A stretch of DNA of 64,000 bases, from the NCBI GenBank assembly GCA_965200465.1, contig OZ241358.1:3596001-3660000 (forward strand), given 5' to 3'. Below the pieces are notes generated by a model. It worked only from the letters and a program-made list of their open reading frames with translations, did not search any database and had not been told where the DNA came from. This DNA comes from Azophilus sp965200465. GTDB lineage: Bacteria > Pseudomonadota > Gammaproteobacteria > Pseudomonadales > Azotimanducaceae. A program made the position numbers and the translations under genes. Position 1 is the stretch's first letter. Each line of letters begins with the position of its first letter. This document shows positions 50,027 to 59,054 of the stretch, in pieces.

Positions 50027-52080
50027 GCGAATTTTTTACGGCCCGCGGCGCTCCCCGCCAGTGGTTCGGGCGCGTGGCCGCGGTGGCGGCCGCATGGTTG
50101 TTGACGATGGCGGTGGCGGCCTCCGAGGAAGTCATCGAGGAAGTCGTCGTCATTGGCTCCATTGAAGAGCGCCTAGGCAGCGCCGGCAGCGTGGCCGTCG
50201 TGGATGGCGAAGCGTTAGCGGAGATTCGGCCCAATCATCTCCACGAAGCCTTGGTGCGCATTCCCGGCGTTTGGGTGGTGCGCGGCTCCGGCCAAGAACA
50301 CCTTACCGCCATCCGCTCGGCGGTACACACCGGCGCCGGCGCCTGCGGCGAGTTTCTGTATCTTGAGGACGGTTTGCCCATTCGTCCGGCCGGCTTTTGC
50401 AACGTCAACAATCTCTTTGAGGTCAATGGGGAGCAGGCGGCCGCGATTGAAGTTTGGCGGGGACCCTCCGGCGCCCTGCTGGGCGGCAACGCCCTGCATG
50501 GGGCGGTGAATGTGGTTACCGCCAGTCCGCAGGGCGTTCAGTTTGGCTTGGAGGGCGGCGCCTACGGCTACTATCAGGCCCGCGGTGCCTTCGGCGTCAA
50601 CTTGGGCGGCCACTACTTGGGCGTCAGCCTGCACGGCAGCCGGGCCGGCGGCTACCGCGACGACACCGGCTACGGTCAACAGAAGCTGAGCGTGGCGCAT
50701 GAGTTTGCCGCTGGCGGCTGGCAGGTGCGCAACACCCTTGGAGCCAGCAACCTGAACCAGGAAACCGGCGGCTACGTTGGCGGCTTCAAGGCTTACGAAG
50801 AGCCTGACCTGCGGCGCTCCAATCCGAACCCGGAGGCCTATCGAGACGCTTGGTCGCTGCGGGCGGCGAGCCACTGGCGTCGCAACGACTGGCGTTTGTC
50901 CGCCTATCTGCGCCGCTCGCGCATGGTTTTTTTGCAGCACTTCCTGCCTGGGCAACCCACGGAGACCAACGCGCAGACCAGCGGCGGGCTGTTTGTCAGC
51001 AGTGGGTTTGAGCGTGGCGGCGCGGCGGGGCGCGTCGGCGGCCAAGTCGAGCTCATGCGGGGCAGCCTCCTTGAATTGCAGCGCCGTGCAACCGTCGGTT
51101 CCGCCTTTTTGATGGCGACCCGGCCAATCGGCCGTCACTACGACTACGGCGTCGATTCGATCATGGCGGCCGGCTTTTACGACCTGCAATGGCCCTTGGC
51201 GGCCGGCATGCGCCTGCTGCACAGCCTAAGGGTGGAGCGCTTGGGCTACGACTACCGGAACCGTCACTTGGACGGCAACACCCGGGACGACGGCTCAGCC
51301 TGCGGCTTCGGCGGTTGCCTCTACACCCGGCCGGCGTCTCGGAAGGACGACTTCACCGAAGTGGCTGGCCGCATCGGCCTAGTTCGGGACTTCGACAAAG
51401 CCCGCTCCGGCTACCTGATGTTGAGCACGGGCTTTCGCCCGCCCCAGGCCACGGAGCTCTACCGCCTGCAGCGCGGCCAGACGGCGGCGGATTTGCACAG
51501 CGAACGGCTGCTGTCGGTCGAAGTCGGCCTTAAGGGCGGTGCTTGGTCCGTTGCGGCGTTCAGCGAGCACACCCGCAACTTCATCTTTCGGGACGCCAAC
51601 GGCTTCAACGTCAGCGACGGCAAGACCAGGTCCCTCGGCGTTGAATTTGCGGCGGATTGGCGGCTGGGCGCCCACGCCTTTAGTTTGGCGACCACCTACG
51701 CCATCCACAAATACGACTTCTCCCGCGCTGTCGGCCGCGGTGAAGTGATTGAGGACGGCAACATGATGGACTCGGCGCCCCGCTGGCTGACCAGCGCCCG
51801 CTGGCGCTTCCAGCCCTCGGAGTCTTGGCACTCGGAGTTCGAGGTCAACCAGGTCGGCAAGCACTACCTAAACGCCGCCAACACCGCCAAGTACGGCGGG
51901 CATGTGGTGGTGAATTGGCGGGCCGGCCTAAGGCTTAACGAGCGCGTCGATCTCTTCGCCCGCGTCATCAATGTGCTGAACAAGCGCTACGCCGACCGCG
52001 CCGACTTCGCTTTCGGCAACTACCGCTACTTTCCCGCCATGCCCATGCAAGGATATGTGGGGCTGAACCTCAGGCTTTAG
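50014..52080 (+). CDS. TonB-dependent receptor
   Basis: 688 residues; an outer-membrane barrel for TonB-driven uptake. A signal peptide (RVAAVAAAWLLTMAVAAS) is followed by the TonB-box-like EEVVVIGS, a plug domain with LHEALVRIPGVWVVRG, GEFLYLEDGLPIRPAGF and IEVWRGPSGALLGGNALHGAVNVVT, and a barrel of alternating strands rich in Tyr, Gly and Arg, ending YVGLNLRL. Two Cys pairs (one in the plug, one in an external loop: CGFGGC) may form disulfides. The GTG at 50014 overlaps the DUF11 gene. The substrate is unknown; no siderophore or vitamin genes are near. Confidence 0.92.
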   Translation: MAPLSEFFTARGAPRQWFGRVAAVAAAWLLTMAVAASEEVIEEVVVIGSIEERLGSAGSVAVVDGEALAEIRPNHLHEALVRIPGVWVVRGSGQEHLTAIRSAVHTGAGACGEFLYLEDGLPIRPAGFCNVNNLFEVNGEQAAAIEVWRGPSGALLGGNALHGAVNVVTASPQGVQFGLEGGAYGYYQARGAFGVNLGGHYLGVSLHGSRAGGYRDDTGYGQQKLSVAHEFAAGGWQVRNTLGASNLNQETGGYVGGFKAYEEPDLRRSNPNPEAYRDAWSLRAASHWRRNDWRLSAYLRRSRMVFLQHFLPGQPTETNAQTSGGLFVSSGFERGGAAGRVGGQVELMRGSLLELQRRATVGSAFLMATRPIGRHYDYGVDSIMAAGFYDLQWPLAAGMRLLHSLRVERLGYDYRNRHLDGNTRDDGSACGFGGCLYTRPASRKDDFTEVAGRIGLVRDFDKARSGYLMLSTGFRPPQATELYRLQRGQTAADLHSERLLSVEVGLKGGAWSVAAFSEHTRNFIFRDANGFNVSDGKTRSLGVEFAADWRLGAHAFSLATTYAIHKYDFSRAVGRGEVIEDGNMMDSAPRWLTSARWRFQPSESWHSEFEVNQVGKHYLNAANTAKYGGHVVVNWRAGLRLNERVDLFARVINVLNKRYADRADFAFGNYRYFPAMPMQGYVGLNLRL

Positions 52081-52273
52081 GGCGTGCGCCCGAAGGCCCC
52101 TGCAACGGAGGCCATAAGGCAAGGGAACCGGTCTGCGGAGTGGCTTGGAGCCTCTGGCCGGAAGCGGCGATTTCCTACGCAGATTGCGGCTATGTACACT
52201 GCCGGCCGCTTGATTTTATGTGGAAACTCGTGGCCCTTGACCTTGGGGCTCGCGATTATGATAGGGTTGAAAA

Positions 52274-53116
52274 ATGCTCGCCAAACCCACTTCCGAATCG
52301 GCTGGGGCAACCGCTCCGAAGGCACCGCAGCGGCACTTGGCGGCGGTCCCGAAACTGTATCAATACCAGGTGGTGCCGCCTTTCTCCTGCGATCGGGACG
52401 GCTACCCCGAAGAGGATAGTGCGCCGGTGGAGGGGTTCCCCCACTCGGAAGCGCTGCACTATGCGCATCCGGTGGTGAAGGCTCGGTGCGGGGAGCGGGC
52501 TTTTGTGGGGGGAAACGGGGCCATCTACTACGAGGAGGGCAACCCCCGCGCCTGCATCGTGCCTGATCTGTTCGTGGTGTTGGACGCGGGCGGGGAGGTT
52601 CCGGAGGGCGCCTACAAGCTCTGGAGGTCTCCAGTGCCGGATTTTGTTCTGGAGGCGATGTCGCCGCGTTCATGGCGGGATGACCTAGGCATCAAGAAGG
52701 ACACCTATTTGCATTTGGGGGTTCGGGAGTATTGGGTGTTCGACTCCCGGGGCGCACCCGCCAAACGCGGCCGACGCCGGTTGGCGCCGCCGTTGGCGGG
52801 GTTTCGTTTGGCGGGCGGGGCATATGAACCGGTGCTGCCGGATGGGTCGGGCCGTTTGCTGAGCCAAGTTCTCGGCTTGGAATTGCGGCTGCATGAATGG
52901 AATTTGCAGTTCTACGAAGTGGAGACCGGCGAGCGGTTGCTGTCGTACCCCGAGGAGCGCGATGAGCGCCTGAAGGAGCAAACTCGCCGGTTGGCCGCGG
53001 AAGCCAGCGCAAAAGCTCTGGAGGCCAACTTGGAGGAGGAGTCCGCCGCCCGCCGCGCCGCCGAGGCGCGCATTGCCGCCTTGGAGGCGCAGCTGCATTC
53101 GCGGCGGGATGCATGA
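52274..53116 (+). CDS. Uma2 family endonuclease (DUF820)
   Basis: 280 residues. The restriction-endonuclease-like core contains CIVPDLFVVLD (the PD motif), PDFVLEAMSPRSWRDDLGIKKDTYLHLGVREYWVFD (in two blocks, with the E-x-K-like residues), the standard ending of Uma2 domains. A coiled coil with many Ala, Glu and Arg (residues about 225-280) is added, as in a number of family members. Uma2 proteins are common as paralogues in cyanobacteria and environmental bacteria; their role is unknown. It stands alone between the receptor and ccmA, with a possible weak promoter in the 190-base gap upstream. Confidence 0.85.
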   Translation: MLAKPTSESAGATAPKAPQRHLAAVPKLYQYQVVPPFSCDRDGYPEEDSAPVEGFPHSEALHYAHPVVKARCGERAFVGGNGAIYYEEGNPRACIVPDLFVVLDAGGEVPEGAYKLWRSPVPDFVLEAMSPRSWRDDLGIKKDTYLHLGVREYWVFDSRGAPAKRGRRRLAPPLAGFRLAGGAYEPVLPDGSGRLLSQVLGLELRLHEWNLQFYEVETGERLLSYPEERDERLKEQTRRLAAEASAKALEANLEEESAARRAAEARIAALEAQLHSRRDA

Positions 53117-53134
53117 TCACTCGGCGTTGCTCCC

Positions 53135-53701
53135 TTGAACCGTCCGCTGCTCGCCCTTAAGGAGGTTGTCTGCGTCCGCGGCGGAAGGCGGCTGTTTGAC
53201 GGGGTCAGCCTTGCCTTGGATGCGGGCGAATGCGTTGAGGTGCGCGGCGCCAACGGCAGCGGCAAATCGACGCTGCTGCGCACCGTGGCCGGGCTTTTCC
53301 TGAACTATCTAGGCGTCGTCGAAGCAGCGCCTTGCTCCTACCTAGGCCACAAGAACGCCGTGACCGCCTTGCTGTCGCCGCTTGACAACCTGCGTTTTTA
53401 CCAACGTCGGAGGGCCGGTTCGGCCGCCGACGCCTTGGCGCAAGTGGGCCTTGGCGATGTGCTGCAGCAGCCCTGCGGTCGGCTGTCCGAGGGCCAGCGG
53501 CGGCGCGTTGCCTTGGCCCGCCTGTTGCTGGGCGGGCAACCCCTGTGGCTGCTCGATGAGCCCCTCACCGCCTTGGACGACGCCGGCCGCGCCCTGGTTC
53601 GACGCTTGGCGGCTGCGCATTGCGCCCGCGGCGGTGCCGTGCTTTGCGCCACCCATCAGGCGCTGGCGCGGTCGGCTAGGCGTTTGCGGCTCGGGCTCTG
53701 A
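53135..53701 (+). CDS. ccmA: heme exporter ATP-binding protein CcmA
   Basis: 188 residues, TTG start. ABC ATPase of the CcmABCD complex that releases holo-CcmE in cytochrome c maturation. Walker A GANGSGKSTLL near residues 37-47, signature LSEGQRRRVALARLL, Walker B LWLLDEPLTALD, switch CATHQAL. LGHKNAVTALLSPLDNLRF near 70-88 is characteristic of CcmA. First of eight or nine tightly packed ccm genes. Confidence 0.94.
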   Translation: MNRPLLALKEVVCVRGGRRLFDGVSLALDAGECVEVRGANGSGKSTLLRTVAGLFLNYLGVVEAAPCSYLGHKNAVTALLSPLDNLRFYQRRRAGSAADALAQVGLGDVLQQPCGRLSEGQRRRVALARLLLGGQPLWLLDEPLTALDDAGRALVRRLAAAHCARGGAVLCATHQALARSARRLRLGL

Positions 53702-53726
53702 CCTGACCCAAGGGCTTAAGGGAACC

Positions 53727-54398
53727 TTGTTGGTGTTCGCTGCTCAGTTTCGTCGTGATTGGCTGTGCCTGCTGCGGGCGGCGGATGAGGCCGTCAATCC
53801 CCTCGTCTTCCTGTTCGTGACGGTGGCTCTGTTCGGCATAGGGTTTGGCGGTGCGCCCGAGCGCTTGGCGGAGATGGCGCCGGGCGTCATTTGGGCGTTG
53901 GTGCTTTTGGCCAACCTGCTATCCTTGGAGGCGCTGTTTCGGCGGGACTATGAAGACGGTTCGCTCGAGCAGTTCGTGCTGTTGGCGCATCCGCAGTTTG
54001 CGGCCGTGCTGGGCAAGGTGGCCGTGCATTGGTGCGCTTCCGGCTTGGCCATGACGGCGCTTGCTCCCGCAGCGGCGCTGATGTTGAACTTGCCTCTATG
54101 GGTGACGCCGAAATTGATGCTTTGCCTGCTGCTGGGAACGCCGGCGCTAAGCCTAATCGGCGCGGTCGGCGCGGCCTTGACCTTGGGGTTGCGCAACGGC
54201 GGCGGATTGCTGCCTTTGCTGGTGTTGCCGCTGCAGTTGCCGGTGCTGGTGTTTGGCGTCAGCGCCGTCTTGGACGAGGCCGCCGGGCTTGGCGCTGCGG
54301 CTCAGGTTTACTGGCTGGCGGCCATCAGCATGCTGGCGGTCACCTTTGCGCCCTTCGCCATCGGTGCGGCCCTGCGGGTCGCCGTGGAGCAATCATGA
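53727..54398 (+). CDS. ccmB: heme exporter permease CcmB
   Basis: 223 residues with six membrane helices; permease partner of CcmA. FAAQFRRDWLCLLRAADEAVNPLVFLFVTVALFGIGFG at the N-terminus (two blocks) and VIWALVLLANLLSLEALFRRDYEDGSLEQ are family signatures. The TTG at 53727 is preceded by AAGGGA about six bases upstream; a second TTG follows immediately. The stop overlaps a mini-ORF (ATGA) leading to ccmC. Confidence 0.93.
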   Translation: MLVFAAQFRRDWLCLLRAADEAVNPLVFLFVTVALFGIGFGGAPERLAEMAPGVIWALVLLANLLSLEALFRRDYEDGSLEQFVLLAHPQFAAVLGKVAVHWCASGLAMTALAPAAALMLNLPLWVTPKLMLCLLLGTPALSLIGAVGAALTLGLRNGGGLLPLLVLPLQLPVLVFGVSAVLDEAAGLGAAAQVYWLAAISMLAVTFAPFAIGAALRVAVEQS

Positions 54399-54499
54399 CG
54401 CCGAACCGGACCGCGGTCGCCGTTCGATGCAGGACTGCGGGCCAAGGGCGGGAGCGGCGCAACGATCGGCGTCCGCACGGCGGGGCGAACGGGCAATGA
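54395..54499 (+). CDS. mini-ORF bridging ccmB and ccmC
   Basis: 34 codons: the ATG overlaps the ccmB stop (ATGA at 54395-54398), the TGA overlaps the ccmC start (ATGA at 54496-54499). GGAG stands five bases before its ATG, while ccmC has no strong ribosome site of its own. The product is Arg-rich (RERRNDRRPHGG) and matches nothing I know. Translational coupling is the simplest use; the same pattern occurs at 40416. Confidence 0.3.
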   Translation: MTPNRTAVAVRCRTAGQGRERRNDRRPHGGANGQ

Positions 54500-55257
54500 G
54501 TCCCAGGAAATTCTGGCACCGGCTGGGGTCACCCAAATGGTTCTATCGCATCAGCGGACCTTGGTGCCCTGTTTTCTTGGCGCCGGCGCTGCTGCTGCTG
54601 GCCATCGGCACGGTCTGGGGGCTGGCCTTTGCGCCGCCCGACTACCAACAGGGAAACAGCTTCCGCATCATCTACGTGCATGTGCCGGCGGCCATGCTGG
54701 CCCAATCCGTTTACTTGCTGCTGGGAGCGGCCGGGGCGCTGCTGCTCGTTTGGCGGATGAAACTGGCTGGATTGGTGCTGCAGACCATGGTCGGTTTCGG
54801 CATGGGGGCCACGGCGCTGGCGCTGTTCACCGGTGCGGTTTGGGGCAAGCCCACTTGGGGCGCTTGGTGGGTGTTCGACGGGCGCACCACGTCCACCTTG
54901 GTGCTGCTGTTTCTCTATTTCGGCCTGCATGCGCTGCGCCGCGCCATTCCGGACCCGGCCGCCGCCGGCCGCGCCTGCGCCCTGCTGGCTGTCGTCGGCG
55001 TCGTCAACATTCCCATCATCAAGTATTCGGTGCATTGGTGGACCACCCTGCACCAAGGCGCCACCTTCAAGCTGACGGAAGCGCCGGCCATGCCGCCGGA
55101 AATGTGGGCGCCTTTGCTGGTTAATGTGGCGGGGGCCTATTGCCTGCTGGCGGCCAACTTGGTCGCCAAGTTGCGCAACGCCATTCTGCGGGAGGAAAGG
55201 TCCACCCAATGGGTGCGCGGACTGGTCGGCGCCAACCGGCCCGGGGCGGCCCCATGA
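54496..55257 (+). CDS. ccmC: heme exporter / lyase-handling protein CcmC
   Basis: 253 residues, six membrane helices. The tryptophan-rich WWD-type motif reads WGAWWVFDGRTTSTLVLLFLYFG near the middle, flanked by the heme-ligand His residues in IIYVHVPAAMLAQS and KYSVHWWTTLHQGATF. CcmC passes heme to CcmE with CcmD. The ATG overlaps the mini-ORF; its own stop overlaps the ccmD start (ATGA at 55254-55257). Confidence 0.95.
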   Translation: MSPRKFWHRLGSPKWFYRISGPWCPVFLAPALLLLAIGTVWGLAFAPPDYQQGNSFRIIYVHVPAAMLAQSVYLLLGAAGALLLVWRMKLAGLVLQTMVGFGMGATALALFTGAVWGKPTWGAWWVFDGRTTSTLVLLFLYFGLHALRRAIPDPAAAGRACALLAVVGVVNIPIIKYSVHWWTTLHQGATFKLTEAPAMPPEMWAPLLVNVAGAYCLLAANLVAKLRNAILREERSTQWVRGLVGANRPGAAP

Positions 55258-55439
55258 TGTTCGAGGATTGGCAGGCGTTCGCCGCCATGGGCGGACATGG
55301 CCTCTATGTTTGGCTGGCCTATGCCGCCGCCTTGCTCCTGCTTGTCGTCAACATGCACAAGCTCAGGGCGGACCGGCGCTGCACTTTGCGGCTGCTTGGC
55401 TCGCAAGCGGCTGAGGACGATGCCTCCCCGGCGCCGTAA
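55254..55439 (+). CDS. ccmD: heme exporter protein CcmD
   Basis: 61 residues with one membrane helix (HGLYVWLAYAAALLLLVVNM), the usual topology for CcmD, which stabilises the CcmC-CcmE complex. AMGGHGLYVW is the family signature. It overlaps ccmC by 4 bases and ccmE by 20 bases. Confidence 0.9.
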   Translation: MMFEDWQAFAAMGGHGLYVWLAYAAALLLLVVNMHKLRADRRCTLRLLGSQAAEDDASPAP

Positions 55440-55854
55440 CCGCCTGTTGGGGGTGGCGTTCGTGCTGGCCGGCAGCGGCGCGGCGGTGGCGCTGATGCTG
55501 TCGGCCGCCAATGAGAGCCTGAATCTCTTTTATCCGCCGAACAAGGTGGTCAATGGCGAGGCGCCGGTTGGCGTCGGCATTCGCGCCGGCGGCATGGTGC
55601 TGGAGGGCAGCGTGGCGCGGGCGCCGGACTCCCTGCAGGTGGCCTTCACCCTGACCGACCGCCAAGGCGCCGACTTCCGGGTTCTCTACGACGGCATCCT
55701 GCCGGATCTGTTTAGAGAGGGACAGGGCATATTAGTGCGCGGTCAACTCGCCGCCGACGGCGTTTTCCAAGCGGAGGAGGTGCTGGCCAAGCACGACGAA
55801 AACTACATGCCGCCGGAACTGCTGTCCTTGACTGCTCCAAACCAAAAGGGCTAG
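55420..55854 (+). CDS. ccmE: cytochrome c maturation heme chaperone CcmE
   Basis: 144 residues. MPPRRRNRLLGVAFVLAGSG is the basic start and anchor helix; GSVARAPDSLQVAFTLTD and VLYDGILPDLFREGQGILV belong to the OB-fold; the heme-attaching His is in LAKHDENYMPPE near the C-terminus. The ATG is preceded by GAGGA. It overlaps ccmD by 20 bases. Confidence 0.96.
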   Translation: MPPRRRNRLLGVAFVLAGSGAAVALMLSAANESLNLFYPPNKVVNGEAPVGVGIRAGGMVLEGSVARAPDSLQVAFTLTDRQGADFRVLYDGILPDLFREGQGILVRGQLAADGVFQAEEVLAKHDENYMPPELLSLTAPNQKG

Positions 55855-55873
55855 GCAACTAGGGTGCCGGGAA

Positions 55874-57853
55874 TTGGCGGTGATCCCTGAACTCGGCCAT
55901 TTGGCGGTGGTTTTGGCGCTGGCTCTGAGCTGGGCGGGGGCGGCGCTGGGGTTGGCTGGGGCGGGCCTTGGCAGGGCGGCTTGGATGCAGGCGGCGGCGG
56001 CAGCGGTTTGGGGGCAGTTGCTGTTTGTCGGGCTGGGGTTTGCGGCGTTGGTTTACGCCTTCTTGGCCGATGACTTTTCCGTTGCCTATGCGGCGCAGAA
56101 CTCCAACAGCCTACTGCCTTGGCGCTACAAGGTCAGCGCCGTCTGGGGCGCCCACGAAGGCTCCCTGCTGCTTTGGGCACTCATCATGACCCTGTGGATG
56201 GCGGCGGTGGCGGCCCGCCGAAGGCGGTTGCCGCTGGACTTCCTCGCTAGGTCGCTGGGCGTCATGTGCCTTCTGAACGGCGGCTTCCTCAGCTTTCTGC
56301 TGCTGACCAGCAATCCCTTCGAGCGGCTGCTGCCCTTGCCGCCGGCGGATGGCTCGGACCTCAATCCGCTGCTGCAGGACTTTGGCCTGATCGTCCATCC
56401 GCCGATGCTCTACGCCGGCTATGTGGGCCTTGCCGTGCCCTTCGCCTTCGCCGTGGCGGCGCTGCTTTCCGGGCGGCTGGACAGCGCTTGGGCGCGTTGG
56501 TCGCGGCCTTGGACCAATGTGGCTTGGGCGTTCCTCACCCTGGGCATAGCCTTGGGCAGTTGGTGGGCCTACTATGAACTGGGTTGGGGCGGCTGGTGGT
56601 TTTGGGACCCGGTGGAGAACGCCTCCTTCATGCCTTGGCTGGCGGCCACCGCGCTGCTGCACTCCTTGGCGGTCAGCGAAAAGCGGGGCGCCTTCAAGAG
56701 TTGGGCCCTGCTGTTGGCCCTGACCGCCTTTTCCTTGAGCCTGCTTGGCGCCTTCATCGTTCGCTCCGGAGTGCTCACCTCCGTTCACGCCTTTGCGGTG
56801 GACCCGACCCGGGGGCTTTTCATCCTGGCCTTTCTGGCCTTGGTGGTGGGCGGCGCCCTGGCGCTGTTCGGTGCGCGCGGCGGCGCCTGGTCGCCGGTGC
56901 GCTTCGGTCTGTTCAGCCGTGAGGCGTTTCTGTTGCTGAACAACCTGCTGTTGGTGGTGGCCATGGCGGTGGTGCTGCTGGGCACCCTCTATCCCATCGC
57001 CTATGAGGCGGCCACCGGCGGCGACAAGATCAGCATCGGCCCGCCTTGGTTCAACCGCTTCTTCGTGCCCCTGATGCTGGCGGCGGCGGCGGCCTTGGGC
57101 GTCGGCCCCTTTGTCGCCTGGAAGCGCTCCAACCTAGGGCGGCTGCGCCGCCGCCTGCTGGTTTGCTTGGCGGCCAGCCTTGGGCTGGCCCTTTTGGCGG
57201 GGCTGCTGCTCGGCGGTGCGCTCTCTTGGGGCGGTGCCGGCGCACTGCTTTTGGGGCTTTGGATCATTTGCGCCCAAGGTGCGGACCTCCTGCGTCGTCG
57301 GCTCGGCGGGGCGGCTGCGCCCTTGGCTTATTGGGGCATGTCCTTGGCTCATTTGGGCTTCGCCGTCAGCCTTTTGGGCGTGGCGCTGACCCATGAGCTT
57401 TCCATCGAAAAGGACGTGCGCATGTCCCCGGGCGAAGAGCTCGTTCAAGCTGGCGCCTCCTTCCGCTTTCAAGGCGTAGTGGAGGCTTCCGGCCCGAACT
57501 ACCGGGCGCAGCGCGGCCTGTTCGAGGTGCTCGACGGCCGGCGGCGCCTGCTGTTGGGGCCGGAGAAGCGCCATTACTTCGCCGGCGGCTCGGTGATGAC
57601 CGAGGCGGCCATCGACCCCGGCTTCTTCAAGGACATCTACATATCCTTGGGCGAACCTCTGGACAACGGCGATTGGGCGGTGCGCATCCACGTCAAGCCC
57701 TTCGTGCGCTGGATTTGGTTCGGCGCACTGCTGATGGCCTTGGGCGGTGTGTTGGCCGTTGCGGACCAGCGCTACCGGCGCTTGGCGCAACGCATGGACT
57801 TAGGCCAGTCTGGGCTGGAAGGCCCGGCTGCTGTGGAGACGGCGCCGGCATGA
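55874..57853 (+). CDS. ccmF: heme lyase CcmF
   Basis: 659 residues with about 15 membrane helices; core of the cytochrome c heme lyase. The WWD motif is GGWWFWDPVENASFMPWL, preceded by His residues in IVHPPMLYAGYVG. AAQNSNSLLPWRYKVSAVWGAHEGSLLLWALIM near 75-107 (two blocks) is diagnostic. VLTSVHAFAVDPTRG follows. TTG start at 55874. The stop overlaps the ccmG start (ATGA at 57850-57853). Confidence 0.96.
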   Translation: MAVIPELGHLAVVLALALSWAGAALGLAGAGLGRAAWMQAAAAAVWGQLLFVGLGFAALVYAFLADDFSVAYAAQNSNSLLPWRYKVSAVWGAHEGSLLLWALIMTLWMAAVAARRRRLPLDFLARSLGVMCLLNGGFLSFLLLTSNPFERLLPLPPADGSDLNPLLQDFGLIVHPPMLYAGYVGLAVPFAFAVAALLSGRLDSAWARWSRPWTNVAWAFLTLGIALGSWWAYYELGWGGWWFWDPVENASFMPWLAATALLHSLAVSEKRGAFKSWALLLALTAFSLSLLGAFIVRSGVLTSVHAFAVDPTRGLFILAFLALVVGGALALFGARGGAWSPVRFGLFSREAFLLLNNLLLVVAMAVVLLGTLYPIAYEAATGGDKISIGPPWFNRFFVPLMLAAAAALGVGPFVAWKRSNLGRLRRRLLVCLAASLGLALLAGLLLGGALSWGGAGALLLGLWIICAQGADLLRRRLGGAAAPLAYWGMSLAHLGFAVSLLGVALTHELSIEKDVRMSPGEELVQAGASFRFQGVVEASGPNYRAQRGLFEVLDGRRRLLLGPEKRHYFAGGSVMTEAAIDPGFFKDIYISLGEPLDNGDWAVRIHVKPFVRWIWFGALLMALGGVLAVADQRYRRLAQRMDLGQSGLEGPAAVETAPA

Positions 57854-58464
57854 CGCGGCCAGCTTCGTTTGCGCCCTTGGCCGTGTTTGCCGCCATCCTC
57901 CTTATAGGCTACGTCGGCTTTCAGCTTGAGGATCCGCATCGGCTGCCTTCCGCCTTGGTTGGCAAGCCCTTTCCGGACTTCGCCGCACCTCGGCTGGATG
58001 GGGGCGGCGGCGAGCTGGTGCGCCGGGCGGACCTGCTCGGCAGCCCAGTGCTGGTCAACGTCTGGGCCACTTGGTGCCCCACCTGCAAGGCGGAGCATGC
58101 GGAACTGCTGCGCATTCGGGCCAGTGCGCCGGTGCGCATCGTCGGCGTCAACTACAAGGACGACCCAGCCAAGGCCCGGCGTTGGCTGCGTGACTACGGC
58201 GACCCCTACGAATTCAACCTGATCGATCAGGACGGCGCCCTAGGCGTCGAACTCGGTGTGTACGGCGCCCCGGAAACCTTCTTGCTGAACGCGGCCGGGG
58301 AGGTGGTTTTTAAGTGGGTGGGTGCCGTCAATGGGTCCGTATGGCGGCGTGAACTGGCGCCGCGCTTGGCGGCGATGGGAATGCGCATTGACGAGAAGGC
58401 GTGGGTGAACGAAGTGGATGCATCGCCGCCCTTGGCGGACTTGCCAAGCGGTCCCGAAGCATGA
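57850..58464 (+). CDS. ccmG: thiol:disulfide interchange protein CcmG (DsbE)
   Basis: 204 residues; a membrane-anchored thioredoxin that reduces apocytochrome c. Anchor helix at 8-23; the redox site is NVWATWCPTCKAEHAELLR (CPTC), and YGAPETFLLNAAGEVVFKWVG includes the cis-proline and a typical CcmG ending. The family usually has WCxxC followed by RxE; here KAE. The stop overlaps the start of ccmH (ATGA at 58461-58464). Confidence 0.94.
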   Translation: MTRPASFAPLAVFAAILLIGYVGFQLEDPHRLPSALVGKPFPDFAAPRLDGGGGELVRRADLLGSPVLVNVWATWCPTCKAEHAELLRIRASAPVRIVGVNYKDDPAKARRWLRDYGDPYEFNLIDQDGALGVELGVYGAPETFLLNAAGEVVFKWVGAVNGSVWRRELAPRLAAMGMRIDEKAWVNEVDASPPLADLPSGPEA

Positions 58465-59054
58465 ACGTTTCTCTCGCGGGGGGCATCGCCGGCGTTCGCT
58501 CAGTTGGCAAGCCGCCCATTTGGCCGGCGGAGCGCCGTTCCGAGCGGGCTGGACGGTGCAGGGCAGCCAAGCGCTCCGGGCTTGTCGGCTCGGTTGCCCA
58601 GCGGTTTGGCCTGTTCAGGAAGCTGTTTCTGCTGCTTGGCGCCGGTTTCTCCTTGGGGGCCAGCCCAGTGGATGTTTACGTCTTTCCAGACGCCGCAACC
58701 GAGGCCCGCTACCATGCCTTGATTGCGGAGCTTCGTTGCCCGAAGTGCCTGAACACCAACCTAGCCGGAAGCGATGCGCCCATCGCCCAGGACTTGCGGG
58801 CGGCGGTGCATCGCTTGATCGTGCGGGAGGGGTTCGCAGATCAACAGGTGCGCAAATATCTGCAAGTGCGCTATGGAGATTTCATCCTCTACGACCCGCC
58901 CATGAAGCCCGCCACCCTGTTTCTGTGGGCCGGCCCCATCGTCTTTGCCGCCATCGGCTTGGGGTTGCTCGCCAGACGCCTGCGGCGCCAGCAACAAGCG
59001 CGGCTGAGCGATGCGGACCGGGCGCGGCTGCGGCGCATTTTGGACGCAACCTGA
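58461..59054 (+). CDS. ccmH: cytochrome c-type biogenesis protein CcmH
   Basis: 197 residues. The thiol motif is LRCPKCLNTNLAGSDAPIAQDLR (family: LRCPVCQNQ), followed by VHRLIVREGFADQQVRKYLQVRYGDFILYDPP and a C-terminal helix with the LARRLRRQQ tail. The signal segment FRKLFLLLGAGFSLGA only begins about 53 residues after the start, so the N-terminus is unusually long; a later start is possible, though the ATG here is coupled to ccmG (ATGA). Confidence 0.93.
   Translation: MNVSLAGGIAGVRSVGKPPIWPAERRSERAGRCRAAKRSGLVGSVAQRFGLFRKLFLLLGAGFSLGASPVDVYVFPDAATEARYHALIAELRCPKCLNTNLAGSDAPIAQDLRAAVHRLIVREGFADQQVRKYLQVRYGDFILYDPPMKPATLFLWAGPIVFAAIGLGLLARRLRRQQQARLSDADRARLRRILDAT

Noticed and set aside
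52237..52262. Promoter before the Uma2 gene (TTGACC and TATGAT)
   Set aside because: The two boxes are only 14 bases apart, too close for a standard sigma-70 promoter.
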